Positions 1 to 5,694 of a stretch of 10,198 bases of DNA are shown here, in pieces. The stretch spans positions 1-10,198 of the forward strand of contig REAV01000201.1 of the NCBI GenBank assembly GCA_004294465.1. The letters are read 5' to 3'. Numbering within the stretch: the stretch's first letter is position 1; each line of letters begins with the position of its first letter. The notes beneath the pieces were generated by a model that did no database searches, was not told the DNA's origin, and saw only the letters and a program-made list of their open reading frames with translations. Both the position numbers and the translations under genes were made by a program. The DNA comes from Sphingobacteriia bacterium (GTDB lineage: Bacteria > Bacteroidota > Bacteroidia > Chitinophagales > Chitinophagaceae).

Positions 1-41
1 GAGTTAAGAATTATGAGATACATATTTTCAGATATGAGTCA
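1..41 (-). repeat. Degenerate heptanucleotide repeat, left edge
   Basis: Read on the minus strand, this stretch divides into 7-bp units in one phase. Units at 7-13 (TAATTCT) and 14-20 (TATCTCA) match units of the array before xerD exactly. Those at 28-34 (TATCTGA) and 35-41 (TGACTCA) are close variants, 21-27 is diverged, and 1-6 is cut by the window edge. It lies upstream of the YCF48-like gene and may continue to the left. The rest of the 74-bp leader shows no convincing promoter. Confidence 0.6.
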
Positions 42-74
42 ATAAATCTTAACTTCATCTGCAAATGTGTACTC

Positions 75-1124
75 ATGTTTTTAAATAATAAAATTTATCT
101 CGTAATTCTTGGAATTATATTCAGCCAGCTAGTGTTTTCCCAAGTTCCAACAATTGAAATATTGGAACAAGGCCGAAAAACAAGCATACGCGGCATGAGT
201 GTGGTAAACAACAACGTGGTTTGGGTAAGCGGAAGCAGTGGCTCTGTAGGCAAATCTTTGGATGGAGGGAAAACCTGGAATTGGATCACCGTTGCTGGTT
301 ATGAAAAAAGCGATTTCAGGGATATTGAAGCTTTTGATGATAAAACTGCATTGATCATGGGCATCACACAACCAGCAGTAATTCTAAAAACAAAAGATGG
401 AGGTCTTAGTTGGCGTAAAGTTTTTCAAGACACTACTAAAGCTGCTTTTCTAGACGCAATGGATTTTGCAGGAAAAAAAGGGTATGTAATTGGTGATCCA
501 TTAGATCAGCATCTATATATGGTTACAACAAAAGATGGAGGAGAAAATTGGGAAAAAACAAAGCCTTCTAGTAAAACAAAAATTTTCGCAGGAACGGAGG
601 CGTTTTTTGCATCGAGCGGAACAAATATTGTAGCAGGTGAAAAATTATTGAAAAATAAAATTCTATTTGTGAGTGGGGGATCTACAACCCGGCTATTTAC
701 ATTGCCGCAAGATCCAATAATACCAGATGGATTACCAATAGTAATGGGTGGAGATAGCAGAGGAGCCAATTCAATCGCCATATCTCCAAGTGAGAAATAC
801 GGAATGATCGTTGGAGGAGATTTTGCTATCGACAGCATCTCATCTGTCAATAGTGCAAAAATTATTTTTCGAAAAACCTTTAATGAAATCAGTTCTCCAC
901 AAATAGCTCCACATGGTTATCGCTCTTGTGTAATATTTATTGATGATAATCATTTAATTACTTGTGGCACATCTGGTGTAGATATTTCAAAAGATGGAGG
1001 AATGAATTGGGAATTGATTTCCAAAGAAAGCTTTCATGTAGTGCAAAAAGCAAAAAAAGGTAATGCAGTTTTTCTCGCAGGCAAAGGAGGGAGAATAGCA
1101 AAATTCAACCCCACAAACCAATAA
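75..1124 (+). CDS. Secreted YCF48/Asp-box (BNR-like) beta-propeller protein
   Basis: A 349-residue protein of the type often annotated in Bacteroidota as an 'oxidoreductase' or YCF48-related/BNR-repeat protein. Residues 1-22 look like a signal peptide: a short basic start, a hydrophobic core (YLVILGIIF) and a likely cut before or after SQ at 22-23, so the mature protein is exported. Four Asp-box motifs of the form (S/T)xDGGxxW lie at about residues 61-68, 106-113, 152-159 and 305-312. Such motifs sit in turns of beta-propeller blades and are usually structural. A Gly-rich strand pattern between them supports a propeller fold. The sialidase catalytic residues and a type IX secretion C-terminal domain are not evident, so no enzymatic activity is claimed. 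YCF48 relatives help assemble photosystem II in phototrophs, but that role does not carry over here. It converges with the NTF2-like gene, leaving 55 bp between the stops. Confidence 0.85.
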   Translation: MFLNNKIYLVILGIIFSQLVFSQVPTIEILEQGRKTSIRGMSVVNNNVVWVSGSSGSVGKSLDGGKTWNWITVAGYEKSDFRDIEAFDDKTALIMGITQPAVILKTKDGGLSWRKVFQDTTKAAFLDAMDFAGKKGYVIGDPLDQHLYMVTTKDGGENWEKTKPSSKTKIFAGTEAFFASSGTNIVAGEKLLKNKILFVSGGSTTRLFTLPQDPIIPDGLPIVMGGDSRGANSIAISPSEKYGMIVGGDFAIDSISSVNSAKIIFRKTFNEISSPQIAPHGYRSCVIFIDDNHLITCGTSGVDISKDGGMNWELISKESFHVVQKAKKGNAVFLAGKGGRIAKFNPTNQ

Positions 1125-1170
1125 CATAATTATTCTATAAATTAATATCCAAAATTTCTAAAGGAACACG

Positions 1171-1189
1171 AAGAAAATATTATTTTCTT
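1171..1189. other. AT-rich palindrome between convergent genes
   Basis: Nine-base arms AAGAAAATA and TATTTTCTT surround a single central T. The element covers the stop codon of the NTF2-like gene (1180-1182), 47 bp after the stop of the YCF48-like gene. The position suits a bidirectional terminator, but the arms are almost all A/T and no clear U-tract follows, so this is weak. Confidence 0.3.
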
Positions 1190-1659
1190 GAATGAGCTTT
1201 TTGCATAAAATTAGCAAGGTTTTGTCTGGCAGTAGTTTGCAGTTTTTTGCGCAAAAAGCCTGTCCACCCCAACAAAAGCCCTACCGGCCCTAGTGCTTGG
1301 CTCGCCCATTTATAGAAGCTAAAATCGTCCGTATGCGACACAATCAAACCATTTTCTATATCCATCGTAGCCACAATCTTATTAATCACTTTGCGCCCCG
1401 TTTTGGAGAAAGTATAAGTAGCAATCCATTGAGTTTTGACCTGTTGGGCAGTTTCTTCCAAGATCTGGTACTCCAAATGCAAGTCCTTGCTGGCAGTAAG
1501 GAGCATTTCCCACATAGCCCGTACCTCTTGAGCGTTGAGATTGGGGAAAGCTGGGTCAGAAAATGTAGCATTGTCTGCATACAGACCTTGCATTATTTTG
1601 AAATCTTTTTTTTGGAAAGCCTGATAAAAGGCTTGTGCAATCTGAGAAGAAGTCATCAT
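1180..1659 (-). CDS. NTF2/SnoaL-like protein
   Basis: A 159-residue protein of the cone-shaped NTF2-like (SnoaL) alpha/beta fold. It begins with a helix (SQIAQAFYQAFQKKDFKIM), then an 'LYADNATFSDPAFPNL' segment typical of the family, a second helix (AMWEMLLTAS), and long strands ending in 'IVSHTDDFSFYKW', the usual final strand pair. The last ~35 residues add an amphipathic basic tail (GFLRKKLQTTARQNLANFMQKAH). The family includes polyketide cyclases, ketosteroid isomerases and many proteins of unknown role, and no specific substrate can be read here. The frame is open back to 1755, but that start would add 32 unrelated basic/aromatic residues and overlap the upstream YkgJ gene. I chose the ATG at 1659, 22 bp after the YkgJ stop; a second ATG follows at 1656. 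The spacing suggests cotranscription with the YkgJ-like gene. Confidence 0.8.
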   Translation of the reverse strand: MMTSSQIAQAFYQAFQKKDFKIMQGLYADNATFSDPAFPNLNAQEVRAMWEMLLTASKDLHLEYQILEETAQQVKTQWIATYTFSKTGRKVINKIVATMDIENGLIVSHTDDFSFYKWASQALGPVGLLLGWTGFLRKKLQTTARQNLANFMQKAHSRK

Positions 1660-1681
1660 AAACAGGTATCTATTTAGTAAC

Positions 1682-2176
1682 TTATAACTGACTTTGCATT
1701 TTCTCCACCATCTTATACGTTGCAGGACAGTAAGAAATATTTTGTTGATGAACATGAATATATTCCACCATTTTCTTTTTCTTCAAATGAGGGAAACCGG
1801 CACAATCATCAGGACGAACTTCATAGATGCTGCACATATTATTTTTCAAATTCAGAAACTGACATGGCTGCGAAGTATTCATCCAGTCTTTATCTTTCTT
1901 ATCAAAAAACAACCATTTTTCTTTGAACTCATTTGGGGTGATTTCAAAATGAGCTGCAATACGCTTGATATCTTTGGTAGTAAAAGTTGGGCTCATTGAT
2001 TTACAACAGTTGGCACAAGACAAACAATCTACTTCTTTCCAAACTTCAGCATCAATTTTTTCAGCTAGTTTATCTAAACCTTTTGGAGGATTCTTTTCTA
2101 TCTTACCTAAAAAACGCTTCATTGTTTTTTGATGATAACGCACTTTCTGTTTGAACGATCGTAAATTTACTTGCAT
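1682..2176 (-). CDS. YkgJ-family cysteine-cluster protein
   Basis: A 164-residue member of the YkgJ/UPF0153 family, thought to bind zinc or an iron-sulfur centre through conserved cysteines. The signature is complete: C51-x2-C54-x2-C57-C58 (CLSCANCC), C105 in 'QPCQFL', C115 in 'NMCSIYEVRP', C125 in 'DDCAGFPH' and C150 in 'YCPATYK'. The Arg-Pro between the third and fourth clusters is also typical. The N-terminal ~45 residues are basic and helical. There is no signal peptide or membrane segment, so it should be cytoplasmic. The start at 2176 fits the family length; an alternative ATG at residue 19 would still keep the whole cluster. It heads a likely two-gene unit with the NTF2-like gene. The family's biochemical role is not established, so metal binding is a family-level expectation. 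I found no strong TAnnTTTG promoter upstream. Confidence 0.9.
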   Translation of the reverse strand: MQVNLRSFKQKVRYHQKTMKRFLGKIEKNPPKGLDKLAEKIDAEVWKEVDCLSCANCCKSMSPTFTTKDIKRIAAHFEITPNEFKEKWLFFDKKDKDWMNTSQPCQFLNLKNNMCSIYEVRPDDCAGFPHLKKKKMVEYIHVHQQNISYCPATYKMVEKMQSQL

Positions 2177-2257
2177 AAGGTCGATTCGATTTTTGACTAG
2201 AAGCGAATGTACGTAATATTGGTCAATGGTTATAGGTCATCATAAATTCCAGCAACT

Positions 2258-2346
2258 TAATTCGTAACTTCGTTCATATCTATTAATTCATATCTCATAA
2301 TTCTAAGATTGTATCTCATAATTCATAATTCTTAATTCATAATTCT
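2258..2346 (+). repeat. Heptanucleotide repeat array upstream of xerD
   Basis: From 2277 to 2346 the sequence is ten consecutive 7-bp units in a single phase. Six are TAATTCA or TAATTCT, two are TATCTCA, one is TATCTAT, and one (2305-2311, AAGATTG) is divergent. Two further units (TAATTCG, TAACTTC) at 2258-2271 are joined through a 5-bp break. The array ends 2 bp before the xerD ATG, so it forms most of the likely xerD leader. TAAGATTG at 2304-2311 differs by one base from the Bacteroidota -7 box TAnnTTTG, but there is no matching -33 element. Confidence 0.85.
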
Positions 2347-2348
2347 CG

Positions 2349-3248
2349 ATGTGGGAAGCTTATAAAAAAGGATACAAAGCCTACCTCCGATTGGAACGCT
2401 CTTTGAGCGATAACTCTGTGGAAGCCTATCTTCGAGACTTATCTAAGTTAACTGACTATTTACAAGTAACCCAACAGCTCAAGAACCCTGCTGATATTGT
2501 TTTAAAAGATTTACAAGCATTTGTAAAATGGGTGGGCGAGCTAGGCATGACGGCCACTTCGCAGAGTAGAATGATATCAGGCATCCGTAGTTTTTATAAA
2601 TATTGTTTAATAGAACAGATATGTACCATCGACCCTTCCGTTCTCTTAGATGCTCCTAAAACAAAAAGAGCATTGCCCGATACATTGAGCTTTGAAGAGA
2701 TTGAAAAAATGATTGCCCAAATTGATTTAAGTAGTGCTGAAGGTGGAAGAAATAAAGCCATCATCGAAACCATGTATAGTTGTGGGCTGCGTGTGAGTGA
2801 AGTGGTAAACTTAACTATTTCAGGCCTTTATTTGGATGTAGGTTTTATAAGAGTCATCGGAAAAGGAAACAAAGAGCGATTGATCCCGATCGGATCCGAT
2901 GCTGTAAAATACATCACTATCTATAAAGAATCTATTCGATCACACCAAACAATTCAATCTGGCTTTGAAGACATTTTATTCCTCAACAGAAGGGGTAAAA
3001 ATTTGACCAGGGTAATGATCTTCTATATTATTAAAGAGTTGGCCTATAAGGCAGGGATCACCAAAATAATTTCTCCGCATACATTAAGGCATTCTTTTGC
3101 TACACATTTAGTTGAAGGCGGCGCCGATTTAAGGGCTGTTCAGGAAATGTTAGGTCACGAAAGCATTACCACCACAGAAATATACACCCATTTAGACCGT
3201 GACTTTTTAAGGGATACCCTGCAACGTTTTCATCCAGGGTTTAAATAG
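2349..3248 (+). CDS. xerD: Site-specific tyrosine recombinase XerD
   Basis: A 299-residue tyrosine recombinase, essentially the family's standard length (E. coli XerD is 298). XerC/XerD resolve chromosome dimers at dif during cell division. The N-terminal SAM-like core-binding domain spans about residues 1-90 and the catalytic domain about 105-290. All catalytic residues are visible: R148 (in GLRVSE), K172 (in GKGNKER), H244 and R247 (in PHTLRHSFATHL), H270 (in LGHESI) and the nucleophile Y279 (in EIYTH). This is the same numbering as E. coli XerD, which supports both the identity and the start. The C-terminal tail (LRDTLQRFHPGFK) matches the XerC-contacting end of the family. The Met-Trp start is common among Bacteroidota XerD proteins. 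No integrase-associated genes or attachment repeats flank it, so this is the housekeeping enzyme, not a phage or island integrase. Its 5' leader is a heptad repeat array. Confidence 0.95.
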   Translation: MWEAYKKGYKAYLRLERSLSDNSVEAYLRDLSKLTDYLQVTQQLKNPADIVLKDLQAFVKWVGELGMTATSQSRMISGIRSFYKYCLIEQICTIDPSVLLDAPKTKRALPDTLSFEEIEKMIAQIDLSSAEGGRNKAIIETMYSCGLRVSEVVNLTISGLYLDVGFIRVIGKGNKERLIPIGSDAVKYITIYKESIRSHQTIQSGFEDILFLNRRGKNLTRVMIFYIIKELAYKAGITKIISPHTLRHSFATHLVEGGADLRAVQEMLGHESITTTEIYTHLDRDFLRDTLQRFHPGFK

Positions 3249-3272
3249 TTGGAAAGGGTAACTTAAAAATAT

Positions 3273-3303
3273 TCTGCTAATTGGATCGGAAAACCTAGGT
3301 TTG
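3273..3303 (+). promoter_or_regulatory. Predicted Bacteroidota promoter for the DUF2911 gene, with overlapping palindrome
   Basis: A perfect -7 box, TAGGTTTG (consensus TAnnTTTG), lies at 3296-3303, with TCTG at 3273-3276 as a one-mismatch -33 element 19 bp upstream. Transcription would start near 3309-3311, leaving a short leader to the ATG at 3324. The -7 box sits inside a perfect 12-bp palindrome, AAACCTAGGTTT (3291-3302), which could be a regulator site or chance. Confidence 0.5.
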
Positions 3304-3323
3304 CCATCTCAAATAATACAATT

Positions 3324-4166
3324 ATGAAAAAAATAATGATTGCTGCTGCTATACTCTGCAGCTTAACAGGTATGGCTCAAATAAAAATGCCAGCTCCAAG
3401 TTCAACTCAAAAAATTTCTCAAGACTTTGGTCTGGGTAAAATTGAATTGACTTACTCTCGCCCAAACATCAAGGGAAGAGTATTGCTTAAAGAAAATAGT
3501 GAATTAGCTCCATTGGGTCAATTATGGAGAGCAGGTGCTAATGCTGCTACCCGATTAAATTTTTCTGATAAAGTAATGATGGGTGGAAAATTATTAGACA
3601 CAGGTTCTTATGTTTTATACATTGTTCCAGCAAAAGAAACATGGGAAATAGTAATAAATAAAGGTTTGAATAACTGGGGAACAGATGGTTATAAAGAAAG
3701 CGAAGACGTAGTTCGTTTTAAAGTAAAAACAATGAAAACGGCCATGGCAGCAGAAAGCTTAACCATGCAATTTGCCAATATTCAACCTGAAAGTTGTGAA
3801 TTACATATCATGTGGGGCACAACTGCAGTTAGCGTTCCTATGAGCACCAATGTAAAAGACAGAATTCGTGCACAAGTAGAAAAAGCATTGAGTGCAGATC
3901 CTGTAAATCCTGCAGCTTATGGTGCTGCTGCTACTTTTTATTCTGAGTGGGATAATAACAATGCTAAAGCATTAGAGAATATCAATAAAGCAACTGCTGC
4001 AAATCCAAAAGCATTTTGGTTGTTCTTACAAACTGCCAAAATTCAAAAAGAATTAGGAGATAAAGTAGGTGCAAAAGCAAATGCAGAAAAATGTATTGCA
4101 GTAGCTACTGAAGCTAAGAATGCTGATTATGTAAGAATGGCTAAAGAATTGATTTCGAAATTATAA
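3324..4166 (+). CDS. Exported DUF2911 protein with TPR-like C-terminus
   Basis: A 280-residue protein. Residues 1-19 form a signal peptide (MKKIMIAAAILCSLTGMAQ), with cleavage expected around MA/Q, so it is periplasmic or surface exposed. Residues ~22-170 match the DUF2911 family common in Bacteroidota. Recognisable landmarks are 'SRPNIKGR', 'LAPLGQLWRAGANAATRL', 'LLDTGSYVLYIVP' and 'WEIVINKGLNNWG'. Residues ~178-280 form helical pairs resembling degenerate TPR repeats (alanine-rich, with 'DPVNPAAYGAAATFYSEW' and 'NPKAFWLFLQTAKIQKELGD'), a common extension in this family. The biochemical function of DUF2911 is unknown to me; no catalytic motif is apparent. The gene has its own predicted promoter in the 75-bp gap after xerD and ends at a strong terminator, so it is probably monocistronic. 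Confidence 0.9.
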   Translation: MKKIMIAAAILCSLTGMAQIKMPAPSSTQKISQDFGLGKIELTYSRPNIKGRVLLKENSELAPLGQLWRAGANAATRLNFSDKVMMGGKLLDTGSYVLYIVPAKETWEIVINKGLNNWGTDGYKESEDVVRFKVKTMKTAMAAESLTMQFANIQPESCELHIMWGTTAVSVPMSTNVKDRIRAQVEKALSADPVNPAAYGAAATFYSEWDNNNAKALENINKATAANPKAFWLFLQTAKIQKELGDKVGAKANAEKCIAVATEAKNADYVRMAKELISKL

Positions 4167-4184
4167 GCTCACTATATTTCAATA

Positions 4185-4215
4185 AAAAAAAGCGATGAAA
4201 TTCATCGCTTTTTTT
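4185..4215. terminator. Bidirectional intrinsic terminator
   Basis: A nearly perfect inverted repeat: arms AAAAAAAGCGATGAA (4185-4199) and TTCATCGCTTTTTTT (4201-4215) around one central base. In RNA this gives an AGCGATG/CATCGCT stem with a short loop, with a U-run on the 3' side in both directions. It lies 18 bp after the DUF2911 stop and past the heptad array that follows the oppositely oriented oxoamine synthase, so it should terminate both transcripts. Confidence 0.9.
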
Positions 4216-4233
4216 ATTTCGAGACCTCTATGG

Positions 4234-4324
4234 TATCTCATATCTCTTATCTTATATCTTTTATCTTTTATCTTATATCTTTTATCTTATATCTTTTATC
4301 TTATATCTTATATCTTTTATCTCT
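4234..4324 (+). repeat. Perfect-phase heptanucleotide array, 13 units
   Basis: Thirteen consecutive 7-bp units of the form TATCTYW occur with no phase break: five TATCTTT, five TATCTTA, two TATCTCT and one TATCTCA. The last two bases of the array fall in the TAG stop codon (complement of 4323-4325) of the oxoamine synthase gene. On that gene's strand the array is a purine-rich 3' untranslated stretch running towards the terminator at 4185-4215. Confidence 0.93.
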
Positions 4325-5585
4325 AGCTTCTAGCGTCAGCCATATCAGGTATAGCTTCTACTTTATAAGCTCCCGCATCTAACTTGGCTTTCGTTTCACT
4401 AAATGCTACCAATGTTTCTTGAATATCTGCATCGGTATGTGCAGCTGAAGGGATCAATCTATAAATAATATGCCCTTTAGGAATAACTGGATAAACAACA
4501 ATTGAGGCGAAAACACCATAATTCTCTCTTAAATCCATCACCATAGCAGTAGCTTCTTCTACTCCACCAGTCATATAAACCGGGGTGACAGGGCTATCTG
4601 TTTTGCCAATATCAAATCCACGTTCTTTTAAACCTGATTGCAATTTCAATGCATTGCTCCATAATTTTTCTTTTAGTTCAGGCATGGTGCGCAACATATC
4701 CAAACGCTTTAAATTTCCCAATACAATTGGCATTGGCAAACTCTTTGCAAATATTTGGCTACGAATATTATATCTGATAAAATCAATGATGGCTTTATCT
4801 CCAGCTAAGAATGCTCCAATAGAAGCCATGCTTTTAGCAAAAGTAGAAAAATACAAATCGATGGCATCCTGACAACCTTGTGCTTCACCAGCACCTGCAC
4901 CAGTTTTGCCCAATGTTCCAAATCCATGCGCATCGTCTACCAATAATCTAAACTCGTATTTAGCTTTTAATGCAGCAATTTCTTTTAGTTTACCCTGATC
5001 ACCAGCCATTCCAAACACGCCTTCGGTAATTACTAAAATTCCACCAGTTTTTTGCTTCTCAATCAATTGAGTTGCTCTTGCCAATTGTTTTTCGCAATCT
5101 TCAATGTCATTGTGTTTGAATACATAGCGATGTCCTGGGTGTAAACGCAATCCATCGATAATACATGCATGACTTTCTGCATCGTAAACAATTACATCGT
5201 GTCTTCCACAAATGGCATCGATTGTACTCATGATACCTTGGTATCCGAAATTGAGCAAAATAGCATCCTGTTTGCTTTCAAAAGCAGCCAATTCTTTTTC
5301 TAATTGTTCATGATAGTTGGAATTTCCACTCATCATTCTAGCTCCCATTGGATAAGCCATGCCAAACTCTTTTGCGGCCTCCGCATCAACTTTTCTGATT
5401 TCAGGATGATTGGCCAAACCTAAATAGTTATTTAAGCTCCAAACAATCATGTCTTTTCCACGAAACTTCATTCTACTGCTTATTTCACCTTCCAATTTTG
5501 GAAAGGCAAAATATCCATGTGCCCTTTCGCGGTGCTGACCTAATGGTCCAGCATTCTTTAACATCTTTTCAAATATATCTGCCAT
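4323..5585 (-). CDS. PLP-dependent alpha-oxoamine synthase (KBL / serine palmitoyltransferase / cysteate acyltransferase type)
   Basis: A 420-residue fold-type I PLP enzyme of the alpha-oxoamine synthase family, which condenses an amino acid with an acyl-CoA or acyl-ACP with loss of CO2. Visible active-site features are H139 (in ESHACIIDG), expected to stack on the cofactor ring; D217 and H220 in 'DDAHGFGTLG', for pyridine-nitrogen and O3' contacts; and K251 in 'FSTFAKSMASIGAF', the Schiff-base lysine. The context around K251 resembles the bacterial serine palmitoyltransferase form (TFSKSxAS) more than the KBL form (TLGKALGG). Members are commonly annotated glycine C-acetyltransferase, but no threonine dehydrogenase is adjacent. 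A distinctive N-terminus (GPLGQHRERAHGYFAFPKLE) and a C-terminal tail of ~20 residues beyond the usual ~398 mark a Bacteroidota subgroup that, from memory, may include the cysteate acyltransferases of sulfonolipid synthesis. The family is certain; the substrate is not. It has its own promoter and is divergent from the phosphatase gene. Confidence 0.9.
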   Translation of the reverse strand: MADIFEKMLKNAGPLGQHRERAHGYFAFPKLEGEISSRMKFRGKDMIVWSLNNYLGLANHPEIRKVDAEAAKEFGMAYPMGARMMSGNSNYHEQLEKELAAFESKQDAILLNFGYQGIMSTIDAICGRHDVIVYDAESHACIIDGLRLHPGHRYVFKHNDIEDCEKQLARATQLIEKQKTGGILVITEGVFGMAGDQGKLKEIAALKAKYEFRLLVDDAHGFGTLGKTGAGAGEAQGCQDAIDLYFSTFAKSMASIGAFLAGDKAIIDFIRYNIRSQIFAKSLPMPIVLGNLKRLDMLRTMPELKEKLWSNALKLQSGLKERGFDIGKTDSPVTPVYMTGGVEEATAMVMDLRENYGVFASIVVYPVIPKGHIIYRLIPSAAHTDADIQETLVAFSETKAKLDAGAYKVEAIPDMADARS

Positions 5586-5617
5586 ATTAATAAATAATTA
5601 TATCCCTAAAATCGCTG

Positions 5618-5648
5618 CAAAATTAACTAATATGTAGGAAAGTGCAAA
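5618..5648 (-). promoter_or_regulatory. Predicted Bacteroidota promoter for the oxoamine synthase gene
   Basis: On the minus strand, TTTG (5648-5645) is followed after exactly 19 bp by TAATTTTG (5625-5618), a full match to the Bacteroidota -33/-7 pattern TTTG-N19-TAnnTTTG. The expected start near 5612 leaves a leader of under 30 nt before the ATG at 5585. Confidence 0.6.
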
Positions 5649-5669
5649 CGGATTTATACACGCAAACCT

Positions 5670-5677
5670 TATCTTTA
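5670..5677 (+). promoter_or_regulatory. Possible -7 box for the phosphatase gene
   Basis: TATCTTTA differs from the Bacteroidota -7 consensus TAnnTTTG only at the last base and sits 17 bp before the ATG at 5695. No good -33 element is found at the proper spacing. If real, it lies back to back with the oxoamine synthase promoter in the 109-bp divergent gap. Confidence 0.3.
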
Positions 5678-5694
5678 GCGTCTAATTAACGAAA

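Noticed and set aside
75..1124. The Asp-box protein as a sialidase
   Set aside because: Asp boxes are structural and occur in many propellers. The sialidase arginine triad and RIP/FRIP-type motif are not seen.
1297..1677. 126-codon open frame on the plus strand opposite the NTF2-like gene
   Set aside because: It is fully antisense to a gene with clear family features, and its translation shows no domain or sensible composition. The same holds for the frames at 1694-1999 and 1720-1926 opposite the YkgJ gene.
1660..1755. Upstream extension of the NTF2-like gene to an ATG at 1755
   Set aside because: It would overlap the YkgJ coding region by 74 bp and add 32 residues unlike the family. The start at 1659 just after the YkgJ stop fits better.
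2349..3248. The tyrosine recombinase as the integrase of a mobile element
   Set aside because: Length, residue numbering and the C-terminal tail match housekeeping XerD, and no attachment repeats, tRNA or cargo genes are nearby.
4234..4324. Heptad array as a CRISPR or other spacer-bearing array
   Set aside because: The units are contiguous 7-mers with no spacers and no cas genes, so this is a simple tandem repeat.
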